A stretch of 56,178 nt of DNA from a virus. The stretch's first letter is position 1, and each line of letters begins with the position of its first letter. The position numbers and the translations under genes are program-made. Shown in pieces: positions 47,605 to 55,055 of this stretch. The stretch lies in IMG/VR virus record IMGVR_UViG_3300009285_001773, positions 1 to 56,178 of that record; one strand, written 5' to 3'. A model generated the notes under the pieces. It had not been told where the DNA came from. It worked only from the letters and a program-made list of their open reading frames with translations, and made no database searches.

Positions 47605-47961
47605 ATGGGCAAAATGACGTTATGGGTTCGCCAGAGTTTCGAGGCCGCGCACAGCCTGTCCGGGACGTTCCCGCCGCAGCATCAGTGCGCGCGGATCCAC
47701 GGCCATCGGTACGTCGTGATCGTCGGAGTTTCTGCGCCGGACGACGGGCAGGACGTGATGGTGGACTATCACGACATGCACGCTGGACTGTCCGCAGTTC
47801 TGGCTCTCCTTGATCACCGGAACCTGAACGACGTGATGGACGTGCCAACCACCTGCGAAAACTTGTGCCGGCTGATCATGGCCAAGCTGGCGCCCATGCG
47901 CCCATCGTGGATCGAAGTGCAGGAGCAGGAGGGGACCGGATGCCGTCTCGACGCCTCCTAG
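47605..47961 (+). CDS. queD: 6-carboxy-tetrahydropterin synthase
   Basis: 118 residues, a usual QueD length. ATG 47605 is directly after the DpdA stop. Zinc ligands His16 (SFEAAHSL), His32 and His34 (CARIHGHRY), the catalytic Cys28, the LDHRNLND motif (69-76, with His71) and PTTCENLC (81-88, Glu85) are all present. The enzyme turns dihydroneopterin triphosphate into 6-carboxytetrahydropterin, the second step of preQ0 synthesis after FolE. QueE and QueC are not visible in this window and may be elsewhere in the phage or supplied by the host. Confidence 0.93.
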   Translation: MGKMTLWVRQSFEAAHSLSGTFPPQHQCARIHGHRYVVIVGVSAPDDGQDVMVDYHDMHAGLSAVLALLDHRNLNDVMDVPTTCENLCRLIMAKLAPMRPSWIEVQEQEGTGCRLDAS

Positions 47962-48389
47962 TTCTCGCCTGCGCCCTCTGCCTCGGAGCCCTGGCCCTCG
48001 CTGCCCACGCGGGCGCGCGGCCCGGCCTGCGGACGCTGGAGGGGCTGGCAGAGACACACTACGGCCTGCCTGTTGGGCTGCTGGCCAGGGTCCGGGAGTA
48101 CGAGGGCGACAAAAACATCGTGATACTCCGGCGGGGGAACCTGATCTCGGGGAAGTATCAGATCAACTGCGGCCCCTCGTGGCTCCTGGCCCGACTCGCC
48201 CGGTCGCCCGCGGCGCCTTGGATCGCGGCGCAGCTCCTCGACGAGAGCCGGGCGAAGTGCAGCCGGTTGCAAAATCAGAGACAGGTTGCGGGTTCCATGC
48301 GCGGTTGCAAATGTGACTGGATTTTCTGGAACTACAACGATAGGACCGCGCTGTGCGCCTCGCTCGCGGGGCCGGGAGGTGAGACGTGA
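47940..48389 (+). CDS. Secreted lytic-transglycosylase-like protein
   Basis: 150 residues from ATG 47940, with GGAGGGG upstream. Signal peptide MPSRRLLVLACALCLGALAL with probable cleavage after AAHA. The mature part has a helix ending VREYEGDK (candidate catalytic Glu), SGKYQINCGPSW (like the GLMQI motif of SLT enzymes) and CDWIFWNYNDR (like the third YN motif). This order fits a small goose-lysozyme/SLT fold that cleaves peptidoglycan in the periplasm. The match is by motif spacing only. It overlaps queD by 22 bases. Confidence 0.5.
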   Translation: MPSRRLLVLACALCLGALALAAHAGARPGLRTLEGLAETHYGLPVGLLARVREYEGDKNIVILRRGNLISGKYQINCGPSWLLARLARSPAAPWIAAQLLDESRAKCSRLQNQRQVAGSMRGCKCDWIFWNYNDRTALCASLAGPGGET

Positions 48390-48748
48390 GAAACGAACAG
48401 GACGAGGACCGTGAGCAGGAGACGCACGCGGAATACCTTGAGGGGCTGGAGGAGCATGAGCGGGAGCAGGGCCTGGCCGAACTTGCCCGGCTGCGCGCGT
48501 TCCGGGCATCAATCTGCGGCGCGCTTGGGGTGACCGCGGAGTGGCACCACGATGACACCCTGGTTTCAGAAACGGCAGAACTGCGAACAGGGGCCATAGC
48601 CATAGACACCGCCCTACGCAACGACGCCGACCCCCGCCTCTGGCCGCCGGGCCTGACCCGGGCGCAAGCCGTCGCCCGGCTGGTGCGAATCGTCGAGACC
48701 ATGCGTGAGGCCGAGCGGATGCAGATCGAGCAGGAGATCGATGGGTGA
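48386..48748 (+). CDS. Small helical, acidic hypothetical protein
   Basis: 120 residues from GTG 48386 (GTGA overlap). The first 45 residues are very acidic and helical (DEDREQETHAEYLEGLEEHEREQGLAEL), followed by more helical sequence (AQAVARLVRIVETMREAERMQIEQ). Coiled coil is likely. No domain recognised. Co-transcribed with its neighbours by overlap. Confidence 0.55.
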   Translation: MRNEQDEDREQETHAEYLEGLEEHEREQGLAELARLRAFRASICGALGVTAEWHHDDTLVSETAELRTGAIAIDTALRNDADPRLWPPGLTRAQAVARLVRIVETMREAERMQIEQEIDG

Positions 48749-48951
48749 TGAAAACTGAGACGCTTTGTGCGCTGTTGATCTGCGCCTATTGCCGACGCGC
48801 AAAAATCGCAGAGGCGGCGCTGCCTTGCGCTTGCCCCGAGTGCGGCGAGGAGTTGCGTCGAGTAACAACAGAACCGGAAATGAAACCCGAGGAATGCAGT
48901 CGCGAAGCTGAAGTGTGGCTGCGCTACAACCCGTTTCCGCTGGCTGCCTGA
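48748..48951 (+). CDS. Small zinc-ribbon protein
   Basis: 67 residues from ATG 48748 (TGATG overlap; GTG 48745 is one codon longer). CAYC (12-15) and CACPEC (27-32) form a zinc knuckle, with a helical acidic tail. It lies just before the TnpB element. Function unknown. Confidence 0.55.
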   Translation: MKTETLCALLICAYCRRAKIAEAALPCACPECGEELRRVTTEPEMKPEECSREAEVWLRYNPFPLAA

Positions 48952-48958
48952 TGATGAC

Positions 48959-49160
48959 CCTACCCACAACAGAGCCCCTGGCCGGCGCCACGTTGCGAGG
49001 CGTCGATACCGGCCCGGCGGAGCGCAACTCCGACGGCCGGGCGAGGCCGCAATCCTGGTCTATTCGGGACAGGTCCGGGGACGCGGTAGCCCCGGGGCGA
49101 GGGCAAATTACCTGCCCCTCGTCGCGGCCTGCAATCGCCGGGGACTCTGTTGTGGGTAGG
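48959..49160 (+). ncRNA. Structured element closed by a 16-bp inverted repeat upstream of TnpB
   Basis: CCTACCCACAACAGAG (48959-48974) and CTCTGTTGTGGGTAGG (49145-49160) are perfect complements 170 bases apart. Inside are further hairpins: CCCGGC/GCCGGG with GGAG/CTCC around CGCAA, and GAGGGCA pairing with a nearly perfect partner around AATTACC. The stretch is probably the left part of the TnpB element or a structured RNA linked to it. No known family assigned. Confidence 0.5.
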
Positions 49161-49183
49161 ACGCGGGGAGGCGCGATTCCCGA

Positions 49184-49212
49184 TTGACAAATCTTGAAAT
49201 GTGTACTATGCT
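49184..49212 (+). promoter_or_regulatory. Strong sigma70 promoter of tnpB (leaderless)
   Basis: TTGACA (49184-49189), 17 bases, TATGCT (49207-49212), then 7 bases to GTG 49220. A near-consensus promoter. Because the -10 overlaps ATG 49208, the upstream in-frame starts (TTG 49184, ATG 49199, ATG 49208) cannot be used from this transcript. Confidence 0.75.
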
Positions 49213-49219
49213 TTTTGAC

Positions 49220-50437
49220 GTGACCAGGTCGTACCGCTATCGGCTTCAGCCAAGTCGCTTGCAGGCTATTGTTCTGCTGCGCTGGCTCTCTCTTACGAGA
49301 GAACTTTACAACGCCGCTTTGACTGAACGCAAAGGGGCCTGGAAGAAGCAACGAAAATCTATTTCTCTGTACGACCAAATGCAGGAAATTCCAGATATCC
49401 GGCAAGTTCGACCGGAGTTTGGCTCCATTCCGGTTGTTATCCTTCGAGGAGTATTGCGCCGACTCGATCTCGCCTTCGCTGCATTCTTTCGTCGCTGTAA
49501 ATCTGGCGAAAAGCCCGGCTACCCCCGTTTTAAGGGTCAAGGACAGCTTGAATCCATCCTCATAGATGACCTTAACAAAAAGTCCCCCATCGTATCCGGC
49601 GGCAAGCGCGTTGCCATTCCACTCCTGGGCAAGGTGAGGTTTAAGCAACACCGCCCGATCCAAGGCACTCCGAAGGCCATGCGCCTCAAGCTGGAGGCTG
49701 ATGACCACTGGTACGTCACTTTCGCTTGCGTTGATGTACCCATGGCGCCGCTTGAGCCTACAGGCCAAGAAGTCGGCGTTGACCTCGGCTTGCTCACGTT
49801 CGCGGCTACCAGCGACGGAGAGATGTTCGAGAACCCGAGGCCGATGAAAACCGCACGCATTACTGTCGAGAGAGCGCAGCGCCGGGTAAGCCGCCGAGTC
49901 AGAGGCAGCAAGCGCTGGCGCAACGCCGTCCGGCTCCTCGCCAAGGAACACCTGCACGTCGCCAACGCGCGCCGGGAACATCACATCGCCGTCGCCCGCA
50001 CCCTCGTCGAGAAGTACGACACGATCCACGTCGAAGCATTGAACATCAAGGGCCTTGCCAGCGGGATGCTGGCAAAATCTGTAAACGATGCAGGATGGGG
50101 CGGTTTCCTTCACTGGCTGCACGTCAAGGCTGAAAGCGCTGGGCGCGTAGTTGTGGAAGTCAACCCGTCTGGTACGTCGCAAGTCTGTAGTGGCTGCGGT
50201 TCTGTTGGGGAACACAAATCTCTCGCCGTCCGTGTGCATCAGTGCCCGGATTGTGGGCTTGTGCTCGATAGAGACGTGAATGCAGCCAGGAACATTTTGA
50301 AGCTCGGGAAGAGCTTGCAGGGAGCCGCGCCGGCTGTAAGCGGACGGCGACGATCTGCGAAATCCGCAGCGCTCCAACGACCTGGTCACGCTAGTCCTCG
50401 GAGCCACAACGCCCAGAAGGTGTTGCTAAGTGAATAA
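49220..50437 (+). CDS. tnpB: TnpB RNA-guided nuclease of an IS200/IS605-like element
   Basis: 405 residues from GTG 49220. An N-terminal SYRYRLQPS start typical of TnpB, then RuvC motifs: VGVDLGLLTF (catalytic Asp188), HVEALNIKGL (Glu272) and LDRDVNAARNI (Asp352), with a zinc finger CSGCG/CPDCG between the last two. All catalytic residues are present, so it should be active. TnpB uses an omega RNA from the 3' end of its own element to cut DNA and favour transposon retention. No tnpA is nearby, so the element is not self-mobile. Confidence 0.93.
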   Translation: MTRSYRYRLQPSRLQAIVLLRWLSLTRELYNAALTERKGAWKKQRKSISLYDQMQEIPDIRQVRPEFGSIPVVILRGVLRRLDLAFAAFFRRCKSGEKPGYPRFKGQGQLESILIDDLNKKSPIVSGGKRVAIPLLGKVRFKQHRPIQGTPKAMRLKLEADDHWYVTFACVDVPMAPLEPTGQEVGVDLGLLTFAATSDGEMFENPRPMKTARITVERAQRRVSRRVRGSKRWRNAVRLLAKEHLHVANARREHHIAVARTLVEKYDTIHVEALNIKGLASGMLAKSVNDAGWGGFLHWLHVKAESAGRVVVEVNPSGTSQVCSGCGSVGEHKSLAVRVHQCPDCGLVLDRDVNAARNILKLGKSLQGAAPAVSGRRRSAKSAALQRPGHASPRSHNAQKVLLSE

Positions 50438-50609
50438 TCCACTAACGATTCTTCTGATCATCCTGATCGTCCTCGCCCTGAGCGGTGGGGCCTGGGGGCA
50501 ATCCCGCTTTGGCTACATGGGCTGGTCCCCGCTGGGCCTGATCCTGGGCGGTCTGCTGGTGCTGTGGCTGACCGGCAACCTTCATCACCTTCATCTGCCG
50601 CGCTGGTAG
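50430..50609 (+). CDS. DUF3309-like small membrane protein
   Basis: 59 residues from GTG 50430, overlapping the tnpB end. Two hydrophobic helices (TILLIILIVLALSGGAWG and GLILGGLLVLWLTG) flank a GYMGWSP turn, the layout of DUF3309-type small membrane proteins. The function is unknown in that family. The overlap places the right edge of the TnpB element close to this start codon. Confidence 0.6.
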   Translation: MNNPLTILLIILIVLALSGGAWGQSRFGYMGWSPLGLILGGLLVLWLTGNLHHLHLPRW

Positions 50610-50625
50610 GCGACGAGGAGCGGAG

Positions 50626-51357
50626 ATGGAAAGCGCGGATGGACCTGTTTTTAATCAGGGACGGCACGAGGGATGGGCCGATGTGTGCGCCAAACTGCGG
50701 GCGATCCTCGACGCTGATGACGCGCGGCACTGGAACATGGATGGACTGCTGAAAGAGGTTCAACGTCTTGCAAAAGGAGCGAAACAGATGAAACGATGGT
50801 ATGAGTCGAAACTGATCTGGTTGGGTGTTCTGACCGTCCTCGGTGCTGTGGCCGACGGCCTGGCCGCGGGCTGGGGCTGGCGGCAGCTCGTGGTGGCTGG
50901 CATCGGCGCGCTGATCGGTGTGCTGCGCCTGGCAACCACGAAGGAGATCACCTCGCCGCCCGCTGGCCCCTCGCTGCTGCTGCCACTGGTCCTCTGCGCG
51001 GGCCTGGCCGGGGGATGCGGCGGGCAGATCGATTGGGGCAAGGTCATCTCGGCCGCGGGCATCGTGATCCAGGGCGGGAGCGTGGTGACCACGCTGACCT
51101 GCCAAGCCCTGGCCGCGGCAGGCGCACCTGCTGACGACGTGCAGCGGTGTCTCCAGGCCGAGCGGGCAGCGGCCCAGGCTGCGAAGCTGGCCCCCGTGGT
51201 CGGGGCCGTGATCGGGGCCTGGACCAACGCGGGCACCCTCGAGGTCCAGGGAGTGGGCACGGTCCAGGTCCGCGCGATGGCCCCCGCCGCCTGCCCCGTG
51301 GGCGAGGCCGACAAGCCGCCCATCGGGTTCACCACGCCTGTCCCCGCGCACGACTAG
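50626..51357 (+). CDS. Holin-like membrane protein with lipobox-like segment; two possible starts
   Basis: 243 residues from ATG 50626 (GAGGAG upstream). An internal ATG 50788 follows an even better AAAAGGAG and would give 189 residues. Residues 55-108 (MKRWYESKLIWLGVLTVLGAV, then AGIGALIGVLRLATTKEI) fit a phage holin: basic start, two transmembrane helices, and the VLRLxTT ending common in such holins. Residues 115-132 (LLLPLVLCAGLAGGC) look like a lipoprotein signal, followed by an Ala-rich domain. Either a fusion or a dual-start holin/antiholin pair. Confidence 0.6.
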   Translation: MESADGPVFNQGRHEGWADVCAKLRAILDADDARHWNMDGLLKEVQRLAKGAKQMKRWYESKLIWLGVLTVLGAVADGLAAGWGWRQLVVAGIGALIGVLRLATTKEITSPPAGPSLLLPLVLCAGLAGGCGGQIDWGKVISAAGIVIQGGSVVTTLTCQALAAAGAPADDVQRCLQAERAAAQAAKLAPVVGAVIGAWTNAGTLEVQGVGTVQVRAMAPAACPVGEADKPPIGFTTPVPAHD

Positions 51358-51362
51358 CGCCC

Positions 51363-51605
51363 CTGCCCGTCTACCGCACACCGGCCGGCGAGCCGACCTG
51401 CGCCCGGGATTTCCTGTCCGGCGAGGTCTGCGAGTGGCTGCGCGTCGGGGGGATGTGCGGGAAATACGAGCTGTGTGCCCTGGGCCTGGGCCGCCCGCGC
51501 GTCTCGGCGCTGCAACGCAGATGCGCCAGCGACGGCACCGTGGGCAACGGCTACCTGATCCCGGCGAAGGACTGCCCTCTGTGGAGGGCTGAGGAGAAAC
51601 CATGA
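51363..51605 (+). CDS. Small Cys-rich hypothetical protein (start uncertain)
   Basis: About 80 residues. The protein-like region begins right after the previous stop (LPVYRTPAGEPTCARDFLSGEVCEW), but no ATG or GTG lies at a natural position; CTG 51363 is given as a placeholder. Five cysteines (C-x10-C, C-x5-C, then C, C) suggest disulfides or zinc. It overlaps the next gene (ATGA). Confidence 0.45.
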   Translation: MPVYRTPAGEPTCARDFLSGEVCEWLRVGGMCGKYELCALGLGRPRVSALQRRCASDGTVGNGYLIPAKDCPLWRAEEKP

Positions 51606-51814
51606 GCCGCCGGATCACAATCACCATAGATGACGACATCAGCGACGGAGAGTCGCTGGACATGATACGGCGCGTGGTAGCGGGTGGGCGAGTCAGCAAG
51701 AATGGAACCCGCTACTGCTACCTGACCACCTGGCCCGGCGGGCGGGCTGCGGGTGCGGAACTAACCAGGACCGGCGCCGATACATTCAAGGTGTGGAGAT
51801 TACCATCGTCATGA
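51602..51814 (+). CDS. Small hypothetical protein
   Basis: 70 residues from ATG 51602. A ferredoxin-like or swapped-hairpin pattern (RRITITIDDDISDGESLDMIRRVVAGGRVSKNG, then TRYCYLTTW). The RRVVxxGxxS..YCYLTTW block resembles a small phage protein seen in other genomes, without known role. It overlaps the next gene (ATGA). Confidence 0.55.
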   Translation: MSRRITITIDDDISDGESLDMIRRVVAGGRVSKNGTRYCYLTTWPGGRAAGAELTRTGADTFKVWRLPSS

Positions 51815-52215
51815 AATGCCCCAACTGCGGCGCCGAAGAAGTGCCGATCGCCCTCTGCCCGCGGTGCCACGACGTGAGCCCGGATGATGCTTGCGGCGTT
51901 GACCAGCCCCCACCGCAGCCGGGGAGCGTGAAAAAACGGGAGGAACTGGGGAGGATCGAGGAGCAGGCGGTGGTGAATGATCGAGCCGCTCCACTTGAAA
52001 ACCTCCAAGGGACCAACCAAATGAGACGCGGAGCTGCGCGGGGCTTGCGCCTGGCCGTCCACGACCCTGCCATCGTTGACCTTGGCTCCATCAGCATCGG
52101 CCCCGGCATGGCCAACGAGAGCGTGTGGCTTCAAATGCCCGACGGCGAGGGCGGGGAATTCCCTCTCGGAGCCGTGGCTAAGGTGCTGACTGATTTCTTC
52201 AACTCGAAGTTTTAG
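51811..52215 (+). CDS. Zinc-ribbon-containing hypothetical protein
   Basis: 134 residues from ATG 51811 (GTG 51793 is an alternative). CPNCG (3-7) and CPRCH (16-20) make an N-terminal zinc ribbon. A Pro-rich linker and a globular C-terminal half follow (GLRLAVHDPAIVDLGSISIGPGMANESVWLQMPDGEGGEF). Function unknown. Confidence 0.55.
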   Translation: MKCPNCGAEEVPIALCPRCHDVSPDDACGVDQPPPQPGSVKKREELGRIEEQAVVNDRAAPLENLQGTNQMRRGAARGLRLAVHDPAIVDLGSISIGPGMANESVWLQMPDGEGGEFPLGAVAKVLTDFFNSKF

Positions 52216-52222
52216 GAATAAA

Positions 52223-52825
52223 ATGGAACCCGACACGAACAGATTTCATTTCGAGTCGCATACCGAGGCGCAACGAAGAGAGCAACAACGGAGGGAACTG
52301 CAAGGTGAAATGCAACCTTGCATACGAGGAGCAACCAAAATGATCCGCAAATACCACGATTGGACCGAGGCTGAGGACACTCTGCTCAGCCAGGCCGTGA
52401 TGGACCTGGACTCGCTGCGCGCCGAGTACGAGGCCCGGGAGGTGCCCGCCCATCAGTTCTGGTCTGCCGTAGCTGGCCGCTTGGTGCCCGAGGTGCTAGT
52501 CACCGGCCGAGCCTGTCAGGCACGATGGCGCGACATCGAGGCCCGGCGCAAGGCCGCAGAGCAGCCGGCAGAGACCGATGCCTGGGCGCAGGTCGCAGCC
52601 CGCGTGGAGGTCTACGAGCGGGAGCTGGGCGAGGCCACCTATGACGAGGTGCGCGGAGTCGGGGAGAAACTCACGGACATCGAAACCATGATCCTCAACA
52701 ACGCCGACCAGGCACAGGTGGAGACGCTGCGGGCCGCCGTGCTGCACGTCGAGACCATGATGTGCCGCCTGCTGGCCGAGCTGGGGGTGCGTATGGGGGA
52801 TGGGTACCCGGGGGTGAAGCCGTGA
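52223..52825 (+). CDS. Myb/SANT-like domain protein
   Basis: 200 residues from ATG 52223 (AGGAATAAA upstream; ATG 52340 would give the domain alone). Residues about 43-110 (DWTEAEDTLLSQAVMDLDSL, then FWSAVAGRLVPEVLVTGRACQARW) follow the three-helix Myb/SANT pattern with spaced tryptophans, so DNA binding is likely. A long helical C-terminus (VYERELGEATYDEVRGVGEKLTD) may dimerise. The stop overlaps the next gene's GTG. Confidence 0.65.
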   Translation: MEPDTNRFHFESHTEAQRREQQRRELQGEMQPCIRGATKMIRKYHDWTEAEDTLLSQAVMDLDSLRAEYEAREVPAHQFWSAVAGRLVPEVLVTGRACQARWRDIEARRKAAEQPAETDAWAQVAARVEVYERELGEATYDEVRGVGEKLTDIETMILNNADQAQVETLRAAVLHVETMMCRLLAELGVRMGDGYPGVKP

Positions 52826-53166
52826 CCGGAATGGAGTTGCTCAATCGTGCGATCCGTGTTTGGGCGCACGACTTGATCTGTAACAGGTCCAGGATGCCAG
52901 CCGATGTAGAGAACTGGCTGTCAGCAATCGTGGAGCAACACAGGGGGCTTGACGCCACCATCCCTGCCCGCCTCACCCGCGAAGAGTGGGCGCTGTCCGA
53001 TGCCCTCGGGCACATGATGGCGGCAGAGTGCCAGTCCAAAGAGGCTGACGGTCAGTCCATGGAGGCCATGATCCGAGACGGTGTGCCCGCAGGGGTTGAC
53101 TACTGCGGCATGGCTGACGCCAACGTGCGTGCCGGGCTGAAAATCTGCGCGGGGTGGGGAAGGTGA
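52822..53166 (+). CDS. Hypothetical helical protein
   Basis: 114 residues from GTG 52822 (GTGA overlap); ATG 52831 is an alternative. Helical, with LLNRAIRVWAHDLICNRSRMPADVENWLSAIVEQH at the start and LTREEWALSDALGHMMAAECQSKEADG in the middle. No motif recognised. In the operon running to the amidase. Confidence 0.55.
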   Translation: MTGMELLNRAIRVWAHDLICNRSRMPADVENWLSAIVEQHRGLDATIPARLTREEWALSDALGHMMAAECQSKEADGQSMEAMIRDGVPAGVDYCGMADANVRAGLKICAGWGR

Positions 53167-53170
53167 ATCC

Positions 53171-53347
53171 GTGACCACGAAAGAACTCGAATCCATCCTC
53201 GCCCGCTGCCTGGTCGCGCTTGGCGAGTACCGACGCAGCGGCGGAGACACCTTCCACAATCCGCAGCACGCGGCAGCTATGCGCGCCTCGATGGACCTGA
53301 CCAAGGCCCTGGCCAAGTGGCGGCAGACGCCGCCGGGGGAAAAGTGA
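53171..53347 (+). CDS. Small helical hypothetical protein
   Basis: 58 residues from GTG 53171. Sequence: KELESILARCLVALGEYRRSGG, then HAAAMRASMDLTKALAKW. Two helices joined by a polar loop. Its stop overlaps the amidase start (TGATG), so it is probably translated. Function unknown. Confidence 0.5.
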   Translation: MTTKELESILARCLVALGEYRRSGGDTFHNPQHAAAMRASMDLTKALAKWRQTPPGEK

Positions 53348-53931
53348 TGCCTGATGCAACCCTCCCCGGCGCGATAGGCGCACCATGGATCCCAGGCTAC
53401 CCCATCACGCAAGCCTGGTGGCTCGGGTCCATGGACCCGTTTAAGGAGCCGCCAACCCTGTTGATCTGGCACAGCGGCGCCACGAAAGATGACGTTGCGA
53501 AATACCTCGCCAACCCCGTGGAAAAAGAAACCAACACCCTCCGCGATTTGCGCCAGTCCGGCGAGCGCAAGGGGCCCAAGGGTCTGTGGCTATGCCATGA
53601 TGGCAAGTACCGCCGCCAGGTCGGGACGCACTTCGCCAGCTCCACCCGCAACGGAGACTATCACGCCATGGTGGACTTGCATACCGCCGCCTGGGGCGTG
53701 GCCGGGTATAACGCCCGCGCCATCCACATCGAGGCCCCCGCCCACCATGGCCCAGACCTGGACAGGCAATCCCGGGCGCTGGTCGCCGCGCTGGTCCAGG
53801 TGGTTCCCTCGCTGCGGGAGTGGACTTGCCACCGCTGGATCCAGGGCAACCGCCGCGACCCGCTGTGTTGGTCCAACTCCGAGGTCAGGGGTTTAATGCT
53901 GGGGATGGGGTTGGGGGAGCTGGGGGGCTAG
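53347..53931 (+). CDS. Endolysin, N-acetylmuramoyl-L-alanine amidase-like
   Basis: 194 residues from ATG 53347. TLLIWHSGAT (37-46, with zinc-ligand-type His42), then HFASSTRNGDYHAMVDLHTAAWGVAGYNARAIHIEAP (near 98-134) and CHRWIQGNRRDPLC near 168-181 follow the amidase_2 order: first His, the AxH...N..IgIE strand, and the HRxxxxxRxDPG-like motif. It would cut between the glycan strand and the peptide stem of peptidoglycan. No signal peptide, so it needs a holin to reach the wall; holin-like genes lie upstream. Confidence 0.78.
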   Translation: MPDATLPGAIGAPWIPGYPITQAWWLGSMDPFKEPPTLLIWHSGATKDDVAKYLANPVEKETNTLRDLRQSGERKGPKGLWLCHDGKYRRQVGTHFASSTRNGDYHAMVDLHTAAWGVAGYNARAIHIEAPAHHGPDLDRQSRALVAALVQVVPSLREWTCHRWIQGNRRDPLCWSNSEVRGLMLGMGLGELGG

Positions 53932-54098
53932 ATCAGATCGTAGTTCAGGTAGTAGGTGTACCGCTTTCGCCCGTGATAGCAAGCCTGGGCCGCGCATCCT
54001 GCGCGAGGCATCCTGCTCTGCCCGCAATAGCGGATCTCGCTGTTCTCGAAGTAGTAGTCCTTACCGTCCATTGTCAACCACATTTGCTCATCCTCCAT
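53928..54098 (-). CDS. Small Cys/Tyr-rich protein
   Basis: 56 residues from ATG 54098. Rich in Tyr, Cys and Asp (DYYFENSEIRYCGQSRMPRAGCAAQACYHGRKRYTYY). The stop overlaps the convergent amidase stop by CTAG. It is the last gene of the minus-strand operon. Three cysteines with basic residues could bind metal; function unknown. Confidence 0.5.
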   Translation of the reverse strand: MEDEQMWLTMDGKDYYFENSEIRYCGQSRMPRAGCAAQACYHGRKRYTYYLNYDLI

Positions 54099-54127
54099 TT
54101 GCGCCGGTACAAGGCCCCGGCTGGCGC

Positions 54128-54553
54128 TCAGTCCTCCGGCTCCAGAACCTCCTTCCCGGCCTCTTCCAGGAACGCGGCAGAGAACAGCGAGCCCTTGCCG
54201 TGGAAGTCGCGCACCGCCTCGGCCATCAGCGCGCGGCAGTTGAGGCGGTCCGCGCCGATGTTGTGGATCACCTCGACGGCTTCAGCGTTCCAGCGCCGCA
54301 GGCGCTCCACCTCGCGCTGAAGTCTAAACGACTCCGCCCGCAGCTCGGCGCACGAGGGGCAGGGGCCGGGGAGCGCCGCAACCGCGATTGGATCTTCGGT
54401 GGTGCTCCACGAATCGTCATAGGAAAACCAACGGAGTTTTCCTCCTGCCCATCTCCGCTGAACCTCACGCCACGACTCGTACAGCGACCACTTGGCGAGC
54501 ACCGTGTGCATCGGTTGCGGATCCTCTGCCGTCGGCTTGCGCAGTTCGCTCAT
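54128..54553 (-). CDS. Small hypothetical protein with coiled-coil segment
   Basis: 141 residues from ATG 54553, overlapping the upstream stop (ATGA). CPSCAELRAESFRLQREVERLRRW near 74-97 joins a CxxC to a coiled coil, a combination common in small phage proteins that sit under modification or packaging operons. The C-terminus is helical. Function unknown. Confidence 0.55.
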   Translation of the reverse strand: MSELRKPTAEDPQPMHTVLAKWSLYESWREVQRRWAGGKLRWFSYDDSWSTTEDPIAVAALPGPCPSCAELRAESFRLQREVERLRRWNAEAVEVIHNIGADRLNCRALMAEAVRDFHGKGSLFSAAFLEEAGKEVLEPED

Positions 54554-54762
54554 GGTTCCCTCGTCGTCCATCGAAGCTCTGGCGGGATAGCTGGGCAGGC
54601 GCCTTCATGCGGTTGCAGCACGTCGCGCCCGCAACGGTCGCATGTCGAGGTTCCCAAAGTTGGGCGACACTCGGGGCAGTCTCCGTCGTCAGCCTGGCGG
54701 AAGTTCCTCATATTCAAGGCGTGGACACGGAGCAGCCCCTCGATGATTTCTTTGTAGTTCAT
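54550..54762 (-). CDS. Small zinc-knuckle protein
   Basis: 70 residues from ATG 54762, with GAGGGGTGG upstream. A helical start (MNYKEIIEGLLRVHALNMRNF), then CPEC and CDRCG within 37-53, a probable zinc ribbon, and a Pro-rich end. It overlaps genes on both sides (ATGA). Confidence 0.55.
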   Translation of the reverse strand: MNYKEIIEGLLRVHALNMRNFRQADDGDCPECRPTLGTSTCDRCGRDVLQPHEGACPAIPPELRWTTREP

Positions 54763-55055
54763 TTGCCACCCCTCAGCCTCAGCAGCACATCCCCCGCGCG
54801 GAGCGGGCACCAGTCGGGCGGCAACTGCCCGTCCCATGGGATGTCTTTGTTGGCTACCGCGCACCTAACATTTTGCCCAGCGTTGTGCCCCATCGGGCAA
54901 CTAACGCAATGCGTATCCACCTCTACAACCCGCGGCTCCGGCCGGGTCAGCGCCGCGCGGATCGTGGCCAGGGCATCGACGTGAGCCCATGAATTCCTCT
55001 TGGACTTGGATACCAGATCCAGCGCCTCAAGCGCTGCCTTGTTCTCGTCGCTCAT
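54759..55055 (-). CDS. Small Cys-containing hypothetical protein
   Basis: 98 residues from ATG 55055 (ATGA overlap with the gene upstream). A helical N-terminal half (NKAALEALDLVSKSKRN), then CVSCPMGHN near 50-58 and two more cysteines (RCAV, WCPL). Possibly a metal-binding fold. Function unknown. Confidence 0.55.
   Translation of the reverse strand: MSDENKAALEALDLVSKSKRNSWAHVDALATIRAALTRPEPRVVEVDTHCVSCPMGHNAGQNVRCAVANKDIPWDGQLPPDWCPLRAGDVLLRLRGGK

Noticed and set aside
48951-49187. Small frame starting at ATG 48951 before tnpB
   Set aside because: It covers the inverted-repeat structured element and ends at the tnpB promoter; the start is placed naturally, so it may be the remnant of a gene disrupted by the element, but there is no coding support.
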